NCBI GenBank assembly: GCA_030248215.1
Contig: JASANG010001630.1
Location: 1-64,000 of the forward strand
Source of the DNA: Enoplolaimus lenunculus
Taxonomy: Eukaryota; Nematoda; Enoplea; Enoplida; Thoracostomopsidae
Length of the DNA stretch: 64,000 nucleotides
Reading direction: 5' to 3'
Shown: positions 1-11,080 of the stretch, piece after piece
Layout: each line of letters starts with the position of its first letter
How positions within the stretch are numbered: position 1 is the stretch's first letter
The notes under the pieces: generated by a model
What the model saw: only the letters and a program-made list of their open reading frames with translations
Databases searched by the model: none
What the model was told of the DNA's origin: nothing
Program-made: the position numbers and the translations under genes

Positions 1-398
1 CAATCATTACTAAAATAGTTCTGCATCTGTAATCTTCTGGGGTACCATAAACAAAACAAATATTTGCTTTGTCAAAATATAATATTAATGCATTAGCCTT
101 GCAAACCAGCGTACCTCAACAGACAGCAGACGTAGCCACTGCGGAGTTCCAGAACGGATTCTTAACAATATTGCGTAACCAGGGGTAAATCAGCAAAGAA
201 CGTATTCATTTTTAAGGTGGTAGTGACATTCCCTTTATTATAGGTTGTCGATGAAAACCATGACAGCCCTTTCCTAGGTACCTGAATATAGCACTGATTT
301 GCCGACATCTCAAACGTTTAAATGAGCGCCGTAAGCTACATCGAATTATATATAAAATTCCGAACATATTGACTCAATAGTTTCCATCCTAAGATGAG
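1..398. other. Non-coding, nothing recognised
   Basis: No exon-like open stretch with splice sites, no RNA gene and no repeat with recognisable ends was seen here. Confidence 0.4.
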
Positions 399-619
399 TA
401 TCCATATTCTTAAATGTCTCTCCAGCATTTCAGTTGGTGGCCGACCTTGTAACTTTCGAACAAATGAATCGTGAAGTTTGTAATTTAGCACATATTTCTA
501 GTTTTACTTTTTCTACTTCTGTGTCGACTTTGAGATTCGTAGTTGCAGGAATTCGTCGGTTTAAAAAACCTATTGCAATAAGTAATGAAAGGTCCTACAC
601 GCATTTGAGAATATGGGTC
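399..619. mobile_element. 220-bp palindromic MITE, copy a
   Basis: Left end reads close to CCATATTCTTAAATG and right end CATTTGAGAATATGGG, an imperfect inverted repeat. The same ends and interior recur near 15.6, 43.6, 46.2, 53.6 and 61.8 kb. The small open frame through it is incidental. Family assignment beyond a non-autonomous TIR element is not possible by eye. Confidence 0.6.
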
Positions 620-1024
620 AAGATCTGGGGACTGGGGACCTCGAAAAATAAACTTTTTCCAAAGTCCAAATTTTTTGTAAGCTCATCCATATAAAGCGGT
701 CGTGAGAGGCGCAACACGAGTATTTATCGTTGAAGTAGTGTTAATAATTGGCAGAAGACTAAAAACAGTGATGACCCTACATAAACGTGTGTCACAAACC
801 TATACAGTTTGTGTCCCGACCGTGTTTTATGTCGTGAACAACACATAAAGGCGGCAAGCTAATAGATTGCGTATAGATTTTTGAAAAGTACCTTAAGTGA
901 ATTTGTTAAATGTGTTAAAGAACACGGAATCTAATAAATTGCACCAATATATTTCATCAGATTATAACTGAGTTGTTACCCACGCAAAGGTTTCTGTATG
1001 CTGTCATTTACTCAGTTCTATAGT

Positions 1025-1295
1025 TTAACCCCTTCTCATATTGAGTTGCCTGTAGGCAACTCAGTGCAGTATATATATGTTAAATAGTATATATCGCACT
1101 GTGTTTAACAATTGCAACACGTATACATAGTACTAAATCACCACAAGACGTGAGAGCCGCCTCGGGCTCGAGCATCAAGCTCCTATAGCTGAGTGGTGAT
1201 GATATACGCCTCCCACTCCAGTCACTGGAGTTCGAATCCTAGCATAAAAGTAGGCCTCAGGGGAAATAGAAAATATTCATGTGAGAAAGGGTTAA
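1025..1295 (+). mobile_element. TTAA-flanked piggyBac-like MITE with tRNA-like core, copy 1
   Basis: Bounded by TTAA on both sides. It begins CCCCTTCTCATATTGAG and ends ATGTGAGAAAGGG, an inverted repeat of CCC...GGG form. TTAA duplication with CCC/GGG ends is the known hallmark of piggyBac-type elements. Just inside the left end is a perfect hairpin, GAGTTGCC/GGCAACTC. The right half holds a tRNA-like A box (TAGCTGAGTGGT) and B box (GTTCGAATCC). Three more copies lie at 10.4, 20.1 and 29.2 kb. Confidence 0.7.
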
Positions 1296-1466
1296 GCGAA
1301 AAATTTTCAGTTTACTATCTTTAAGTACGTTGGCAGACATTAGATTGCAATGCGTCTCAGAATCGTTAATTTAGAATCGAGCAATACCTAGAAATGTAAC
1401 ACGCGTGAATTTAGTTGGGTTCAATGTAAATTTGAACAGAAACCGAATATTTCAAATTTTACTAAT

Positions 1467-1745
1467 CCGGACGCCGTCCGCCGTCGCCCTCTGCGAAAGC
1501 TGCCGCGCGCTGCCCCACGCCGCCGAACGCCGCCGCATAGCGGCGTACGGTAATTTTTAACAGGTTCTTTCATCGCCACACGCCAACGCTAGGCAGCTTC
1601 CGGCTGCACGCGGCGACGTGCGGTGAAATTTTCACCGTGCCGCGCGCCGGCGTCAGGCGGCGTGTCGCGTGCGCAGCAGCGTCTGACGGCGCGCAGTGAG
1701 TATAGCGCTACCCCTATGCAGATAGCTACACAATCACCGGCATAT
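1467..1745. mobile_element. CpG-rich inverted-repeat element
   Basis: A GC-rich island in AT-rich DNA, built of short degenerate CGCCG units and starting near CCGGACGCCGTCCG. Its right edge, GAGTATAGCGCTAC, is shared with a second element near 63.72 kb (GAGTATAGCGCCAC), which argues for a dispersed element rather than a gene. The open frame across it is probably a by-product of its composition. Confidence 0.45.
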
Positions 1746-2797
1746 CTATGCGCGGCTTCATTTTGCGAGCCTGGTGAACTCGGCGTCCGAGTTCGATTGA
1801 GTTCTTACCATATCATGGTCTGGTTTACACAAATATAAATCTTGTATTATCTTTTGCGTTCTGTCACATATTAAGTTTGCATTTTCGTTAATCAAACCAC
1901 AGTCAATTCGCAGATTTTCACACATTTTCGCACGTGACGCGACACCATCGAGTATTCACCAATCGAAGACCAAAAAATGTTTCAACTGCGACAGATTATA
2001 ACAGATTTTACCCGAAACGAACTTGTACTTTCTCATCTTTTCAGTCAGATGCGTCGAAATGTTTATATTTTGTAGAACGAAATTGTGTGTTGCGGAATGG
2101 ATTGGGGGTTGAGCATCACATCTGAGGATTTGTATATAGTTTTATAATAATAATTATAATAAGAATGAAACGTGTGCTCTGATTTTTTCGCAATTTTTCA
2201 CATAAAAACGTAAACTGTGTTGCGTATTCGATATTTCCTCGTTTATGTTTTTTTCATTTTTCTCATTGTGTGATCGCTCAATTGTTCAAATCTTCGGTGG
2301 CGAGCCGAAGAGTTTAACTTTCAGGGGCCTGCTACGAAAGACGGCTTAAATTTTGGATTTCATGACAAAATTAGCAAATTGTTATACCTACAATGGTTAG
2401 GCACTGTTTTTACTTACAGCATAGACGAATTTGCATTCAGAAATCTGTGCTCCCGTGACCCGTCTTGGTTCTCCACTCCAAATTTTTGTGGTTGTTTGTT
2501 TGTGAAATTACGCAAACGTCAAAGTTGCAATTTGTTTTTTCGATACTTTTTGAATAAGTTCCAATTCGTGAATTTTTCCTCCAGCGTCATTAAATAGTAA
2601 ATTGTTTCGCTTATAAAATTACATAAATACTATGAAAAATTACTGAAATTATAGATAAAAATACAACCACCGAACGAGGTTTGAATAATTGTTTAAAAGT
2701 TGTTTCATCAGTTCGAAATCCAGGTGATTATTTTTTTGAACGTAATTTTTGAGTAAAACAATTTATTAGTTTTTATTTAACGCAATTATACTTGCAG
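1746..2797. other. Non-coding upstream region of the DB-domain gene
   Basis: About 1 kb with short open frames but no convincing exon. It probably holds promoter or 5' UTR sequence for the gene starting at 2,864. An AG at 2,796-2,797 (CTTGCAG) could be a cis or spliced-leader acceptor. Confidence 0.4.
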
Positions 2798-2863
2798 GCA
2801 TTAAGCATTTAGAAGCATATTTTAACAACCGAGTGCTCGTTGAGCACACTAATAAATGCACCA

Positions 2864-3217
2864 ATGATTTCGATGTATTTGAACTCAATATGGCTGGCTT
2901 TAACTTCGATTGTGTGCGTCACAACTGGTTTTCGAACTCCGACCGAACTTGGAGTTTGTCGATTTATGAAATTTAATTTTGAAGTTTGTTCTCGGCCGAT
3001 CATTCATGAACTATGTGCACAGTCGTACGCAGCAAAATGTACCGCTGCATTCCCCGTACTGCGAAGCACGATTGAACGACGCAGTCACAAAGACTACTAT
3101 CGCAAGTGTAAAAGTACGTCGTGTAAAACTGAGCTGTTGCGCGAATGTTGCCAAGATCAAGGAGTGCCGCGGCATTGTTTACATATATGCAAGTATGGAT
3201 TCAAAGATGGTCGTGAA
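2864..3217 (+). CDS. DB-module gene, exon 1
   Basis: Signal peptide and first half of the DB module, ending C-x-Y-GFKDGRE at a GTGAGT donor in phase 0. A 5' UTR may begin at 2,798 after CTTGCAG. Confidence 0.75.
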
Positions 3218-4541
3218 GTGAGTATGGGTACAAATATACACTTTCGCCACATTTGTACTTAGGCGTAAACATCGTCTCGGGCTGAGATTCAGTGCCTAAG
3301 TTAGCAAATGGCTTAACTAAAGCTCAAGCCTATGCTTTTGCGAAAATCTTTTTGTAAGGCCTCGGCGTAAGCGTTTTAACCGTGTATATCGGAGGAAAGT
3401 GTACAATAATTTAACTGAGGTTCACAATGTTTTTCAGTGAAATAGGTGAAACATATGGCAAACTTATACAACATCAGTCATAAAATATCGAAGAATTAGC
3501 GAAATCTTTGATCACAACAAGTATCCTTTACTGCCGGAAAATCATGAATTTAGACTACTTGGCATTATTGCAAGGGCGTAGTAACGAAGGGTTTTAGGGG
3601 CCGATCTTTCCCTTTTGTGTTTTTGTCTAAAGGATTTAGGAACTTTTTAGTTGGTAGCAAACTATGCTGCCTTGGATATGATAACCTACTTTAGGAATTG
3701 AACAGAATTGTTCCGAACGTGGGGTTTACTGTCTTGGTTCAAAATTTAAAGCAAACGTATCATTGGAAAAGATGGTGGAAATTACACTTCTTTATACGTA
3801 AATTATGCAAATTGCTTAACCCAACAAGTTTTTATAACCGATTACACGTTGGTGTATTTTAACCGTACGTGGGTAAAGTATCGTTTTGAACATTGCGAAC
3901 TTTCAGATCAATTTTAAACTTTTTAACAAGCTTTATCTATTTTTTGCAAAATTTAAATTTCAGTATAAATAAATGGTCCCATAGTAATTTCAGCACCCTG
4001 CCCACTAAGAAACAAGAAGTCTGACTAATTACTTAGTGATCGTGAAACTTAGGGCAAGGTTTGAATTTACGATTTAAAATTAGGCTTCGGTTTATAATTA
4101 GACTTAGGATTTTAGGCTTATGTCTATGCTTTGGACTTCTGCTCGGGGTTTACTGAACAGACCCTTAAAATTAGGGACCAATAAATTAATAAGTAAATGT
4201 TGTAGATCGCTTGTACACCAGAATGCGCCGATCATTTCAAGCGATGGATGTATTGTGCGGCGAACGGCGGCGACAGTACTCAGTGTTGCATCGACGAGGG
4301 CATAACGCATCAACAGTGTGAACGGTTTTGTCGTGGTGAAGTGCCTTTGCTTGCGAATATTCGTACTCCAGTTGATGCGGCACACTTTTTCCCGTGCATG
4401 AGAAGTGGTAACCGAATACTGAAATGTCACGAACGTAACAACGACGGTGTTCCACATTGGGAACGCGATGTTAATTGGGGCGACCCAGAAGAATTAGAAC
4501 CTGAAATTGAACGTGCTGTCGACCGGTTATGTGGTAAATAA
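2864..4541 (+). CDS. Secreted DB-module protein (two exons)
   Basis: Two exons, 2,864-3,217 and 4,206-4,541, joined phase 0 (donor GAA/GTGAGT, acceptor TGTAG/ATC) encode about 229 residues. The N-terminus is a hydrophobic signal peptide (residues 1-21). The rest is cysteine-rich and fits the DB module, a nematode-specific extracellular domain of unknown function: CC at 95-96 followed by GVPRHC and a C-x-Y triplet, then C-A-A-N-G-G-D, CC at 145-146, GI-x4-C and F-C-R at 159-161. The intron splits the domain. The C-terminal tail after about residue 161 has two further cysteines and an acidic stretch. I start at ATG 2,864 because it directly precedes the signal peptide; upstream in-frame codons lack ATG. 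A poly(A) signal follows at 4,653. Secretion and family are well supported; the function is unknown. Confidence 0.8.
4206..4541 (+). CDS. DB-module gene, exon 2
   Basis: Starts after TGTAG and runs to a TAA stop. It carries the second half of the DB module with the CC pair and F-C-R, then a tail with two more cysteines. Confidence 0.78.
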   Translation: MACTPECADHFKRWMYCAANGGDSTQCCIDEGITHQQCERFCRGEVPLLANIRTPVDAAHFFPCMRSGNRILKCHERNNDGVPHWERDVNWGDPEELEPEIERAVDRLCGK

Positions 4542-4652
4542 TGCCGAATATTGATTTTGCAAGACTGTAAGGGTTTCTGATGTATTATGCTTTGTATCAA
4601 AAATACTAAACACATTTCGCGTTTTGAAAAAAGCGTATGGATATGATGCTAA

Positions 4653-4658
4653 AATAAA
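4653..4658 (+). terminator. Poly(A) signal of the DB-module gene
   Basis: AATAAA about 110 bases after the stop codon; the expected position for the 3' end of this transcript. Confidence 0.55.
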
Positions 4659-4659
4659 G

Positions 4660-5503
4660 TGTTTAGCGTTTTGCTAGTTTACCTTAGCGATTTCTTTTAG
4701 GGTCCCGTATTTACAAAAATCAATTGGAAATATGTTGTTAGCAGCGCGAAAAGCGGCTTAAAATTTTTTAGTTTAACACAACTCGTTAGTGGCAAATTTT
4801 AGCAGAAAATCTTGCGTTTTTTTCTAACCATTCAAAATGTTTGCAATTATATTAATCTTAAGTAGCTTGTAAAAGTATTATATGTCATAGAGGAAAACAC
4901 CGCCTAAGAGTGATCTTAATGTGACTTTGTCTGGTATCAATGACAAAAATGGAATTTTTTACCTTCATGTTTAGCCGATATTTTCAGTACATTTTCGTGA
5001 ACTCATGTATGTGTATCTCATTTGGTATTAAAGTAATTAAGGTTTGTATTATAATTAAACAAATAAAATTTTATATAAAGCAATCGAGTAAAAAACCAGC
5101 CAGCACCAATGTCTCAATATTTGTTCAGCCACAGAGAATACAGCGAGACGGACTGGTTCTAAATGTTTCCCTAAAATGTCCATGTTAATTATAATTGCGT
5201 TGTTTTAAATCATTGTTTTTTATGTTTCAATCTTGCTCCAGGAACAACAAATGCAAAGTTTCGAATTAGTCCGTTTTCAAAGTTTAGCTTTCGTCTAATA
5301 CATCAAAATACCCGAATATTATCCAGCAATCCGATGCTGTAAATATTTGGTACAACTCGGAAAAATATCATTTTAAGTCTAAATAACTTGAAAATGAACC
5401 GCGTTCTCTGCTGTACCGATTGGGCTAGTTTAAACTGTTTTGCCACAATATATTTCATATTTCACTTTTGGTATATGTAGCCACTGTAGCGAAAAGTTTG
5501 CAT
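4660..5503. other. Intergenic, nothing recognised
   Basis: AT-rich, with only short shadow frames; no splice-bounded coding stretch, RNA gene or repeat end was seen. Confidence 0.4.
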
Positions 5504-5576
5504 GGCAGCGTAGCTCAGTGGTTAGAGCAGCGGACCGGTAATTTGGTAATCCGCAGCAAAATTCTCGTGAAGGGCT
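5504..5576 (+). repeat. tRNA-like relic
   Basis: GGCAGCGTAGCTCAGTGGTT followed by AGAGCA is a near-perfect tRNA 5' half with a Pol III A box. The anticodon arm is disturbed by a small GGTAA duplication, the B box is degraded (CAAAATTCTCG), and no 3' strand pairs with the acceptor stem. It is a pseudogene or SINE head, not a functional tRNA. Confidence 0.55.
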
Positions 5577-5639
5577 TTATATGGTACTGATTTACTTAGA
5601 ATAACAATATAAAAAGAATAGACTTAATTAATTGCAATT

Positions 5640-5709
5640 ATGCAACAGTGCACTTTGCTGTCATTTTTTATACTGCTCATCACAGCAGGAGCAGCCAAAG
5701 GATCAAACG
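5640..5709 (+). CDS. Unknown secreted gene, exon 1
   Basis: Signal peptide exon ending AAC-G before GTAAGT, phase 1. Confidence 0.68.
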
Positions 5710-7484
5710 GTAAGTGTGGGTATTTAAGTTGTTTTTGCAACCTGTACCGTTGCTTGTTTTAAGAAAGAGTCTAATTCCAACAGCACACGAATTATATATT
5801 CAACAATTTGAGTTGAACGGTATCATGAAAATTCGTTTACCGGCAACTCGTCGACTGACAACTTTTATAAATCCGAAATCTCGCCGACTCGATAAGCACA
5901 CATGTGGTAGTTTTGAGATGAACATTTTGAAAAATGAATACTGGAGCTGTAAAGTTTTTTAAAGTCTTATGGAAATGTTTAATCAGTTTGTAATTTAGAA
6001 GCTATACATGCCGTCACACCCTAAGAAATATAGCAAATCAAAATATTGTCTCATTGTTTCGTATCGAAATGAGAAATGTATTGTCGCTACCCAAAGCGAG
6101 TTTGCCGATATTAAAGACAAAAAATTATTAATAACAGAATTGATTTCTGAAACCGGTTTGTGGAAATTATAATTTCAGAAAAAAATTTCTATTAATGTTA
6201 TTTTAAAACTTTGTTTAAGCAGTAAAAAATGTTTCAAAAAACAACCAGCGCTTACATCTATTCGATTTGTATATTAACTTTTTTACTAAATTTTCAGAAT
6301 TTGACGTTCCGCAAAACTTGAAGAATTTAACTGGAAGCCAAGTGTCCGATGCTGTAAGATGTATCGTTAATACATAGTAATAATGATTAGGCATGATCAG
6401 TGTCGAAACTAGCATCCCGTACCTTATTAAAGGGACCTTTATATCATATGAACCAGCGACTATTTGGACAAACACGTAAAAAATTATAGCAAATTCTAGT
6501 CTGTTTTATTATACCATTATACGCTTCAACAAGCTCTGTGACTTAAGGGTTACAAATTTGGCACATTATTCGTTTGATTTGTCCTACTTTTGGGTCAATT
6601 TTGTGACCGTAACTGCAGGAATTCGTCCGTTTGAAAACCTACTTATCGCTAACCGGTGATAAATGCAGTACGCATTTGAGAATATGGACCCTGATGACCA
6701 AATTACCGAAAATGGAGATAAGTATTGTGTTGGCAACTGCCGCTAAGATTTTGAGCTTTGTGAAACAATGAAAATCATGAGACGCTGGTGTTGGGACAGT
6801 TTATTCTTAGGATTTGTTCGAAAAGACCGTCAAAACAAAATGTTTTGACATCAATAAATAGACTATTGTCAAAACAAGCGGTTTGAATGTTGATGAAGCA
6901 ATATTGTTTTGTGGAATACCGGCTCCGATTTCTGTTTCGTTAATGCAACCTCCACAGTATCGTTCATACACCCACCAGGCAATACGCGATAGGGTAGGGT
7001 GCCTGACACTGAAGCGTTTTGGCTTCAGTGCCCATCTGAAACTGTTTTACTTCTCAGTGTGTGCAGCGTTGGCTACTCAAGCTTAATTGATTTCAGCGCG
7101 CTATCGACCGAAGTTTGTTTGGCTTCAGCGTGCTTTCTGCTGTAGCTGTTTTATGTTCAGTATCTATCACTCACCCCCGAAAAAGTTACCCGGTGTAAAG
7201 CGTATAAATATTGTGAAAGTTGCAAAAAATTTTCGGAACAAATAAATTTCAGATTTCGGACAATGAAAATTTTTGTATCGGCCGCGAGTCTTGCGAATCG
7301 AGCAACACCTTGATTAAAAGTTTGATAGCAACAGGAAAAACGAATTTTGTATTTACGTTGTGCGAAACAGCTAATAACTGTGACGCAATGAATGCGGTTT
7401 ATTCGAAAATGTACGATGAAGGGTTTGATGGTGGCGCAATCGTTCTACCGATTTGTTTTCATTGTGGAGTAACAGTCAGCAACG
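5640..7484 (+). CDS. Unrecognised secreted protein, three firm exons
   Basis: Exons 5,640-5,709, 6,298-6,353 and 7,253-7,484 join in phases 1 then 0 at GTAAGT/TTTCAG, GTAAGA/TTTCAG and a GTATGT donor. They give 119 residues: a clear signal peptide (ATG at 5,640; LLSFFILLITAGAA core) and a mature chain with six cysteines, three of them in two short C-x4-C and C-x2-C pairs. I do not recognise the family. The 3' end is open. Reading on past 7,484 stops at 7,540, while splicing at GTATGT (phase 1) fits a 14-nt exon at 8,597-8,610 and a last exon 8,668-8,706. The gene lies downstream of the DB-module gene on the same strand, so both may feed the secretory output of one cell type, but this is only suggested by adjacency. 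Confidence 0.65.
6298..6353 (+). CDS. Unknown secreted gene, exon 2
   Basis: 56 nt between TTTTCAG and GTAAGA; completes the phase-1 codon (GAA) and ends in phase 0. Confidence 0.62.
6541..6693. mobile_element. 220-bp palindromic MITE, partial copy b
   Basis: Shares the interior GCAGGAATTCGTC and the end CATTTGAGAATATGG with copy a near 0.5 kb; the left end is not recognisable. It lies in intron 2 of the secreted gene. Confidence 0.45.
6985..7185. mobile_element. Foldback element with CTTCAGTG repeats, copy 1
   Basis: Contains ACTGAAGCGTTTTGGCTTCA, which also occurs reverse-complemented near 44,810-44,830 in a similar setting, plus further GGCTTCAG units. Probably a short non-autonomous element; ends approximate. 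Confidence 0.4.
7253..7484 (+). CDS. Unknown secreted gene, exon 3
   Basis: Begins after AATTTCAG and carries all six mature cysteines; GTATGT donor at 7,485. Confidence 0.65.
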
Positions 7485-8134
7485 GTATGTGCGTACACCG
7501 GCCTGGCATACGGAAACAGGAGCATCTAGGGGTCAGGTGACACCTGTATCGCTGACACCCCTAAAATCGCACCAAAACCAAAATTTCATGCTAAAATTTA
7601 ATACAACTACGTATCTGTTGCAAAAAAATATGCTAATTTTTCACTGGCTTTGCTCGTGACGTTTTTAAACCGATCTGCATGTTTTTTGTCTCTTGACTGA
7701 TAACCAAAGATCAGATTCTTTGCTTTGTTTGAGGAATCACTTGGGTATTCCGCTAGCTACTGGGTAGAAAACAAATGGTTGCAGTATCCCTGACATTGGT
7801 TAATGTTTTTAATTTGCTCTTCGATTTGCCTTTATGAAATCTATTTTCTAACATATGCAAAGCAGTCCAATATACTACGGTTATGTTTTCATTATAACAT
7901 CACAGTGATAGAGTCTGGAGATAGAAACAAATGGTTTAAGCAGTAACATTCTAGCATCTCTGGCACATAAAGGGTTAAACTCGAAGTTGTTCATTTCAAT
8001 TTCACAACCTTTAATCGCAGTTATTAATGTTTAAGTAAAGATCGAAGTATTTAGTTTAGCTATTAATAATTTGTTGCAGTTCTGTTCTTATAGTTAGAAG
8101 ATAATTATTCCCAACGCGAAAAGAAAGCTCTTCG

Positions 8135-8351
8135 AAAATTTGGGCCAATGTAAAGAACTGGGGCGGAACAGTATTATAAGCGTATTCTTAGTCCTAAGCC
8201 TAAGCCTAACCCTAAGCCTAAAGCCTAAACCTAAGCATAAGATTGAGTATATACATAAGCCTACGCCGAAGCCTAAGAATAAGCCAAGAATACTCTATTC
8301 TAGTCCAACAGAAAAACGTTCCGTTCGTGATCTTTACATGGGCCAAAATTT
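8135..8351. mobile_element. TIR element with telomere-like interior, copy 1
   Basis: Left end AAATTTGGGCCAATGTAAAG and right end CTTTACATGGGCCAAAATTT form an imperfect inverted repeat. The interior is mostly degenerate CCTAAG (TTAGGC complement). Copies with the same ends lie near 43.1, 52.4, 59.9 and 60.7 kb. Confidence 0.6.
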
Positions 8352-8596
8352 GTAGGTACAGTTTACTTTCAGCAAATCTATGATGATTCGTCGCTCGACA
8401 ACTTGTCACCATGCACTGTTCTAAGCTTTTAGGCGCCAACCTAAACCTAAGCATAATGATGAGAGACAAATTGGTCGAGTGCGAGTCGACAAGACTTCGG
8501 ATTACAAGTTGTGGGTCGACGGGTTTTCGGGCGACGAATTGGCGTCATACCACCACCAACAAGATTTACTTTAGAATTAATATTTTTTGTTTTCAG

Positions 8597-8706
8597 TGAA
8601 ATCGACAATGGTAAGCAATTTGGACAAACATTGTTGAAGCAGTGATGTCGTTTATTAGTTTTTTCAGACATTTTGGGTAATGAATAGATCACGGTTGCAG
8701 CAGTAG
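8597..8706 (+). CDS. Possible 3' exons of the unknown secreted gene
   Basis: A 14-nt exon (8,597-8,610, TTTTCAG to GTAAGC) and an exon 8,668-8,706 (TTTTCAG to TAG) continue the phase of exon 3 and would end the protein with a short basic tail. The signals are good but the exons are tiny, so this is a suggestion only. Confidence 0.3.
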
Positions 8707-8806
8707 TAGAAACATATTCCCAAGCCTAAGCCTAAGTCTAACCCTCAGCGTAAGAATAAGCGGATTTGTAAGCCAAAACCTAAGCAAAATATTAGTGTAC
8801 TCTATA

Positions 8807-9148
8807 TAGTGACCCGAATAAGGTGGGTAATAATAGGGGGCCTCATTTTGAGTCCTAAACAATACAAGTCAGTATCCCTAATAAGAGCCCGTAAAGCGGA
8901 TGGAGTCCCTAAACCTTAATTAGAGTCCATAAATGGCAATTATTCTTAATTGTAGTGCCTAAATGAAAGCATAATTAAAGTTAAAAAGTGCATACCTAAG
9001 TATAACCTTGCATTATGGCTCAAATGTTTGATGCAAGACAAATTTATGTTTAATCCAACGGTTCAATGCCGGATATATATCAGTAACGAAGAACGGTGAA
9101 GGGCGGGTTAAACTAAATAACAGTTCCCACCTCTTGTTCGGGTCACTA
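8807..9148 (+). mobile_element. TA-flanked MITE, copy A
   Basis: Ends TA-GTGACCCGAATAAG and CTTGTTCGGGTCAC-TA are inverted repeats next to TA, as in Tc1/mariner-type insertions. The 342-bp interior matches the copy at 46,553-46,974 in reverse orientation (shared CATTTTGAGTCC, TAATAAGAG). The minus-strand frame over it is not a gene. Confidence 0.65.
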
Positions 9149-9890
9149 CAGTAATGCTTAAATTCCATTGCAGTACCGTGAAAAGACGATTCGGATCTAT
9201 TCATGCGCCGATATTCTCGTGGTTCCGTGTGTATGTAGCGAAACAAAATATCTTTTGTGTGTTGCGAAAAGTTTAAAAAGCGAAAATACAAATAAATTTT
9301 GTTGAATATTAATTTGCAATCGCAATTGCACCCAGGATTGCAATAGTGTGAGAGAAATTAAGTTTTTAAGCTTGCAACTAAATGTAGAAAAATGTGTTAA
9401 TAACTGGTCATGCCTGGAGCATCGACACCAGAATCCGACACCGATTTAGACTGCTAAACGGATATTCCGTTACTGCACAAATATCACAATTCAACAGCAA
9501 CTAATAAATATCAACAACAATGTATCTGTTTTCGTTGCCATACCTTGTCTTGTAGTTCAACCTTTCACTTTGCTCGCCCAAACAACACAGCGCAACAACG
9601 CTAAGAATTAATCTCTATACCTCATATAAGACATTCTCAAAGAGTCCACAAGTTGTACTACAATTAGAAAAACGACTTGCAGAGCGTCGGCATTTTTTTT
9701 GCTGCAGTCCGATGCGTAATGTTTCTGCAATTTTTCATCATACGATGAGAACGCAACTTCTGTGCGTTGCAATTATGTGTGTTGTAGTGTGTGCAACGTT
9801 TTCTTTGTATATGTTGAGCGCTACTGCACTTGCAGTTGCCTTGTTTATTATGTTGCATACTTTTTGGCTATTGAAGTTACTATTGTTGAT
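9149..9890. other. Intergenic, nothing recognised
   Basis: No splice-bounded coding sequence or repeat end was seen. Confidence 0.35.
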
Positions 9891-10113
<223 letters not shown>

Positions 10114-10361
10114 AATGAATGGTGTGCGTTGTTTTTGTTGCTTCGCAATATATTTGCCTGCTGGTTTTCATTGTCAAGTTCAAAAACAACTAGGAGAGAG
10201 AACGCCGAATTCTGCATTATATTTCATTCTTATTATTAGCTTAAATGTCCTTATAAAAATTGTCATGTTATTGATAAAAAATTGGATCAATTGAAGTAAT
10301 TGTTTTGAGATATCGTTTAACTTTTGTTGCAACATGGCGTAAATACGCAGTCCTAGATGAT

Positions 10362-10546
10362 TTCAACCCTTTCTTTCATAGAGTATATTGTGAACAACTA
10401 AAAAGAAACAGTAGGTTGCGCGCAATACACAGACATTGTACATATGGTCATCGTAAACGCCTCCCACCGAAGGGAAAGTGTTTCGAATCCTACCTTAAAA
10501 TTACCTTTCAGATAAAATTGAAAATATTCGTGTGAGAAAGGGTTAT
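10362..10546 (+). mobile_element. piggyBac-like MITE with tRNA-like core, decayed copy 4
   Basis: Starts AACCCTTTCTTTCA and ends GTGTGAGAAAGGG. The flanks have drifted from TTAA to TTCA and TTAT. The tRNA-like part keeps CGCCTCCCAC and a damaged B box (TTTCGAATCC). Confidence 0.5.
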
Positions 10547-10891
10547 TCAACGAGGTAAAGTTGTCAATGATATAAATGCTGAAGTCTGCATTGCGGAAAC
10601 AAAATGAATATAACCACGCGCCGGCTATCTGCTAACTTGACTTTTGGAGACCATAAAACAATATTTATTCGGAACCAACTGAGACTTATGTAATGCCAGA
10701 ACGAGAGAATTGTCCCACGATTATTTGAAGTATAATAGGTGGATTGGTTTTTAAGGAGACACAAGTGTTTTCAGACGGGAGAATAAATTTTAAGAGAGTC
10801 TACGCTATGCCTTATTCTAAATGTCTTTTCAAAGCCTAAATTTCATCAACAGCTTCTTGGCGATTAATATATTAATCAACTCTAGAATTCT

Positions 10892-11080
10892 ATGCAACCA
10901 CTGGTTCACGAACTTGTGTGGAGTTTGCAAAAATTGCTTTTCATTGGCTACAAAAATAGATTTCACAAAATATCGTTACAGGTCGTATCAACTAAAAATT
11001 TTCCCAAATGTAATGTATTTAAGTTGCTGCTGTCCCTTAGGGCATCTGAGGATTTTCGAACAGTCAGATCAGAATTTAGA
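10892..11080 (+). CDS. Possible orphan exon
   Basis: Open from an ATG at 10,892 to a strong GTAAGT donor at 11,081. A shorter version starts after TTACAG at 10,982 (33 codons, phase 0). The peptide is leucine- and arginine-rich without a recognised domain. It could be an upstream exon of the large gene or a separate gene. Confidence 0.25.

Noticed and set aside
434-694. 86-codon frame near the left end
   Set aside because: It overlaps a palindromic MITE whose other copies do not keep the frame.
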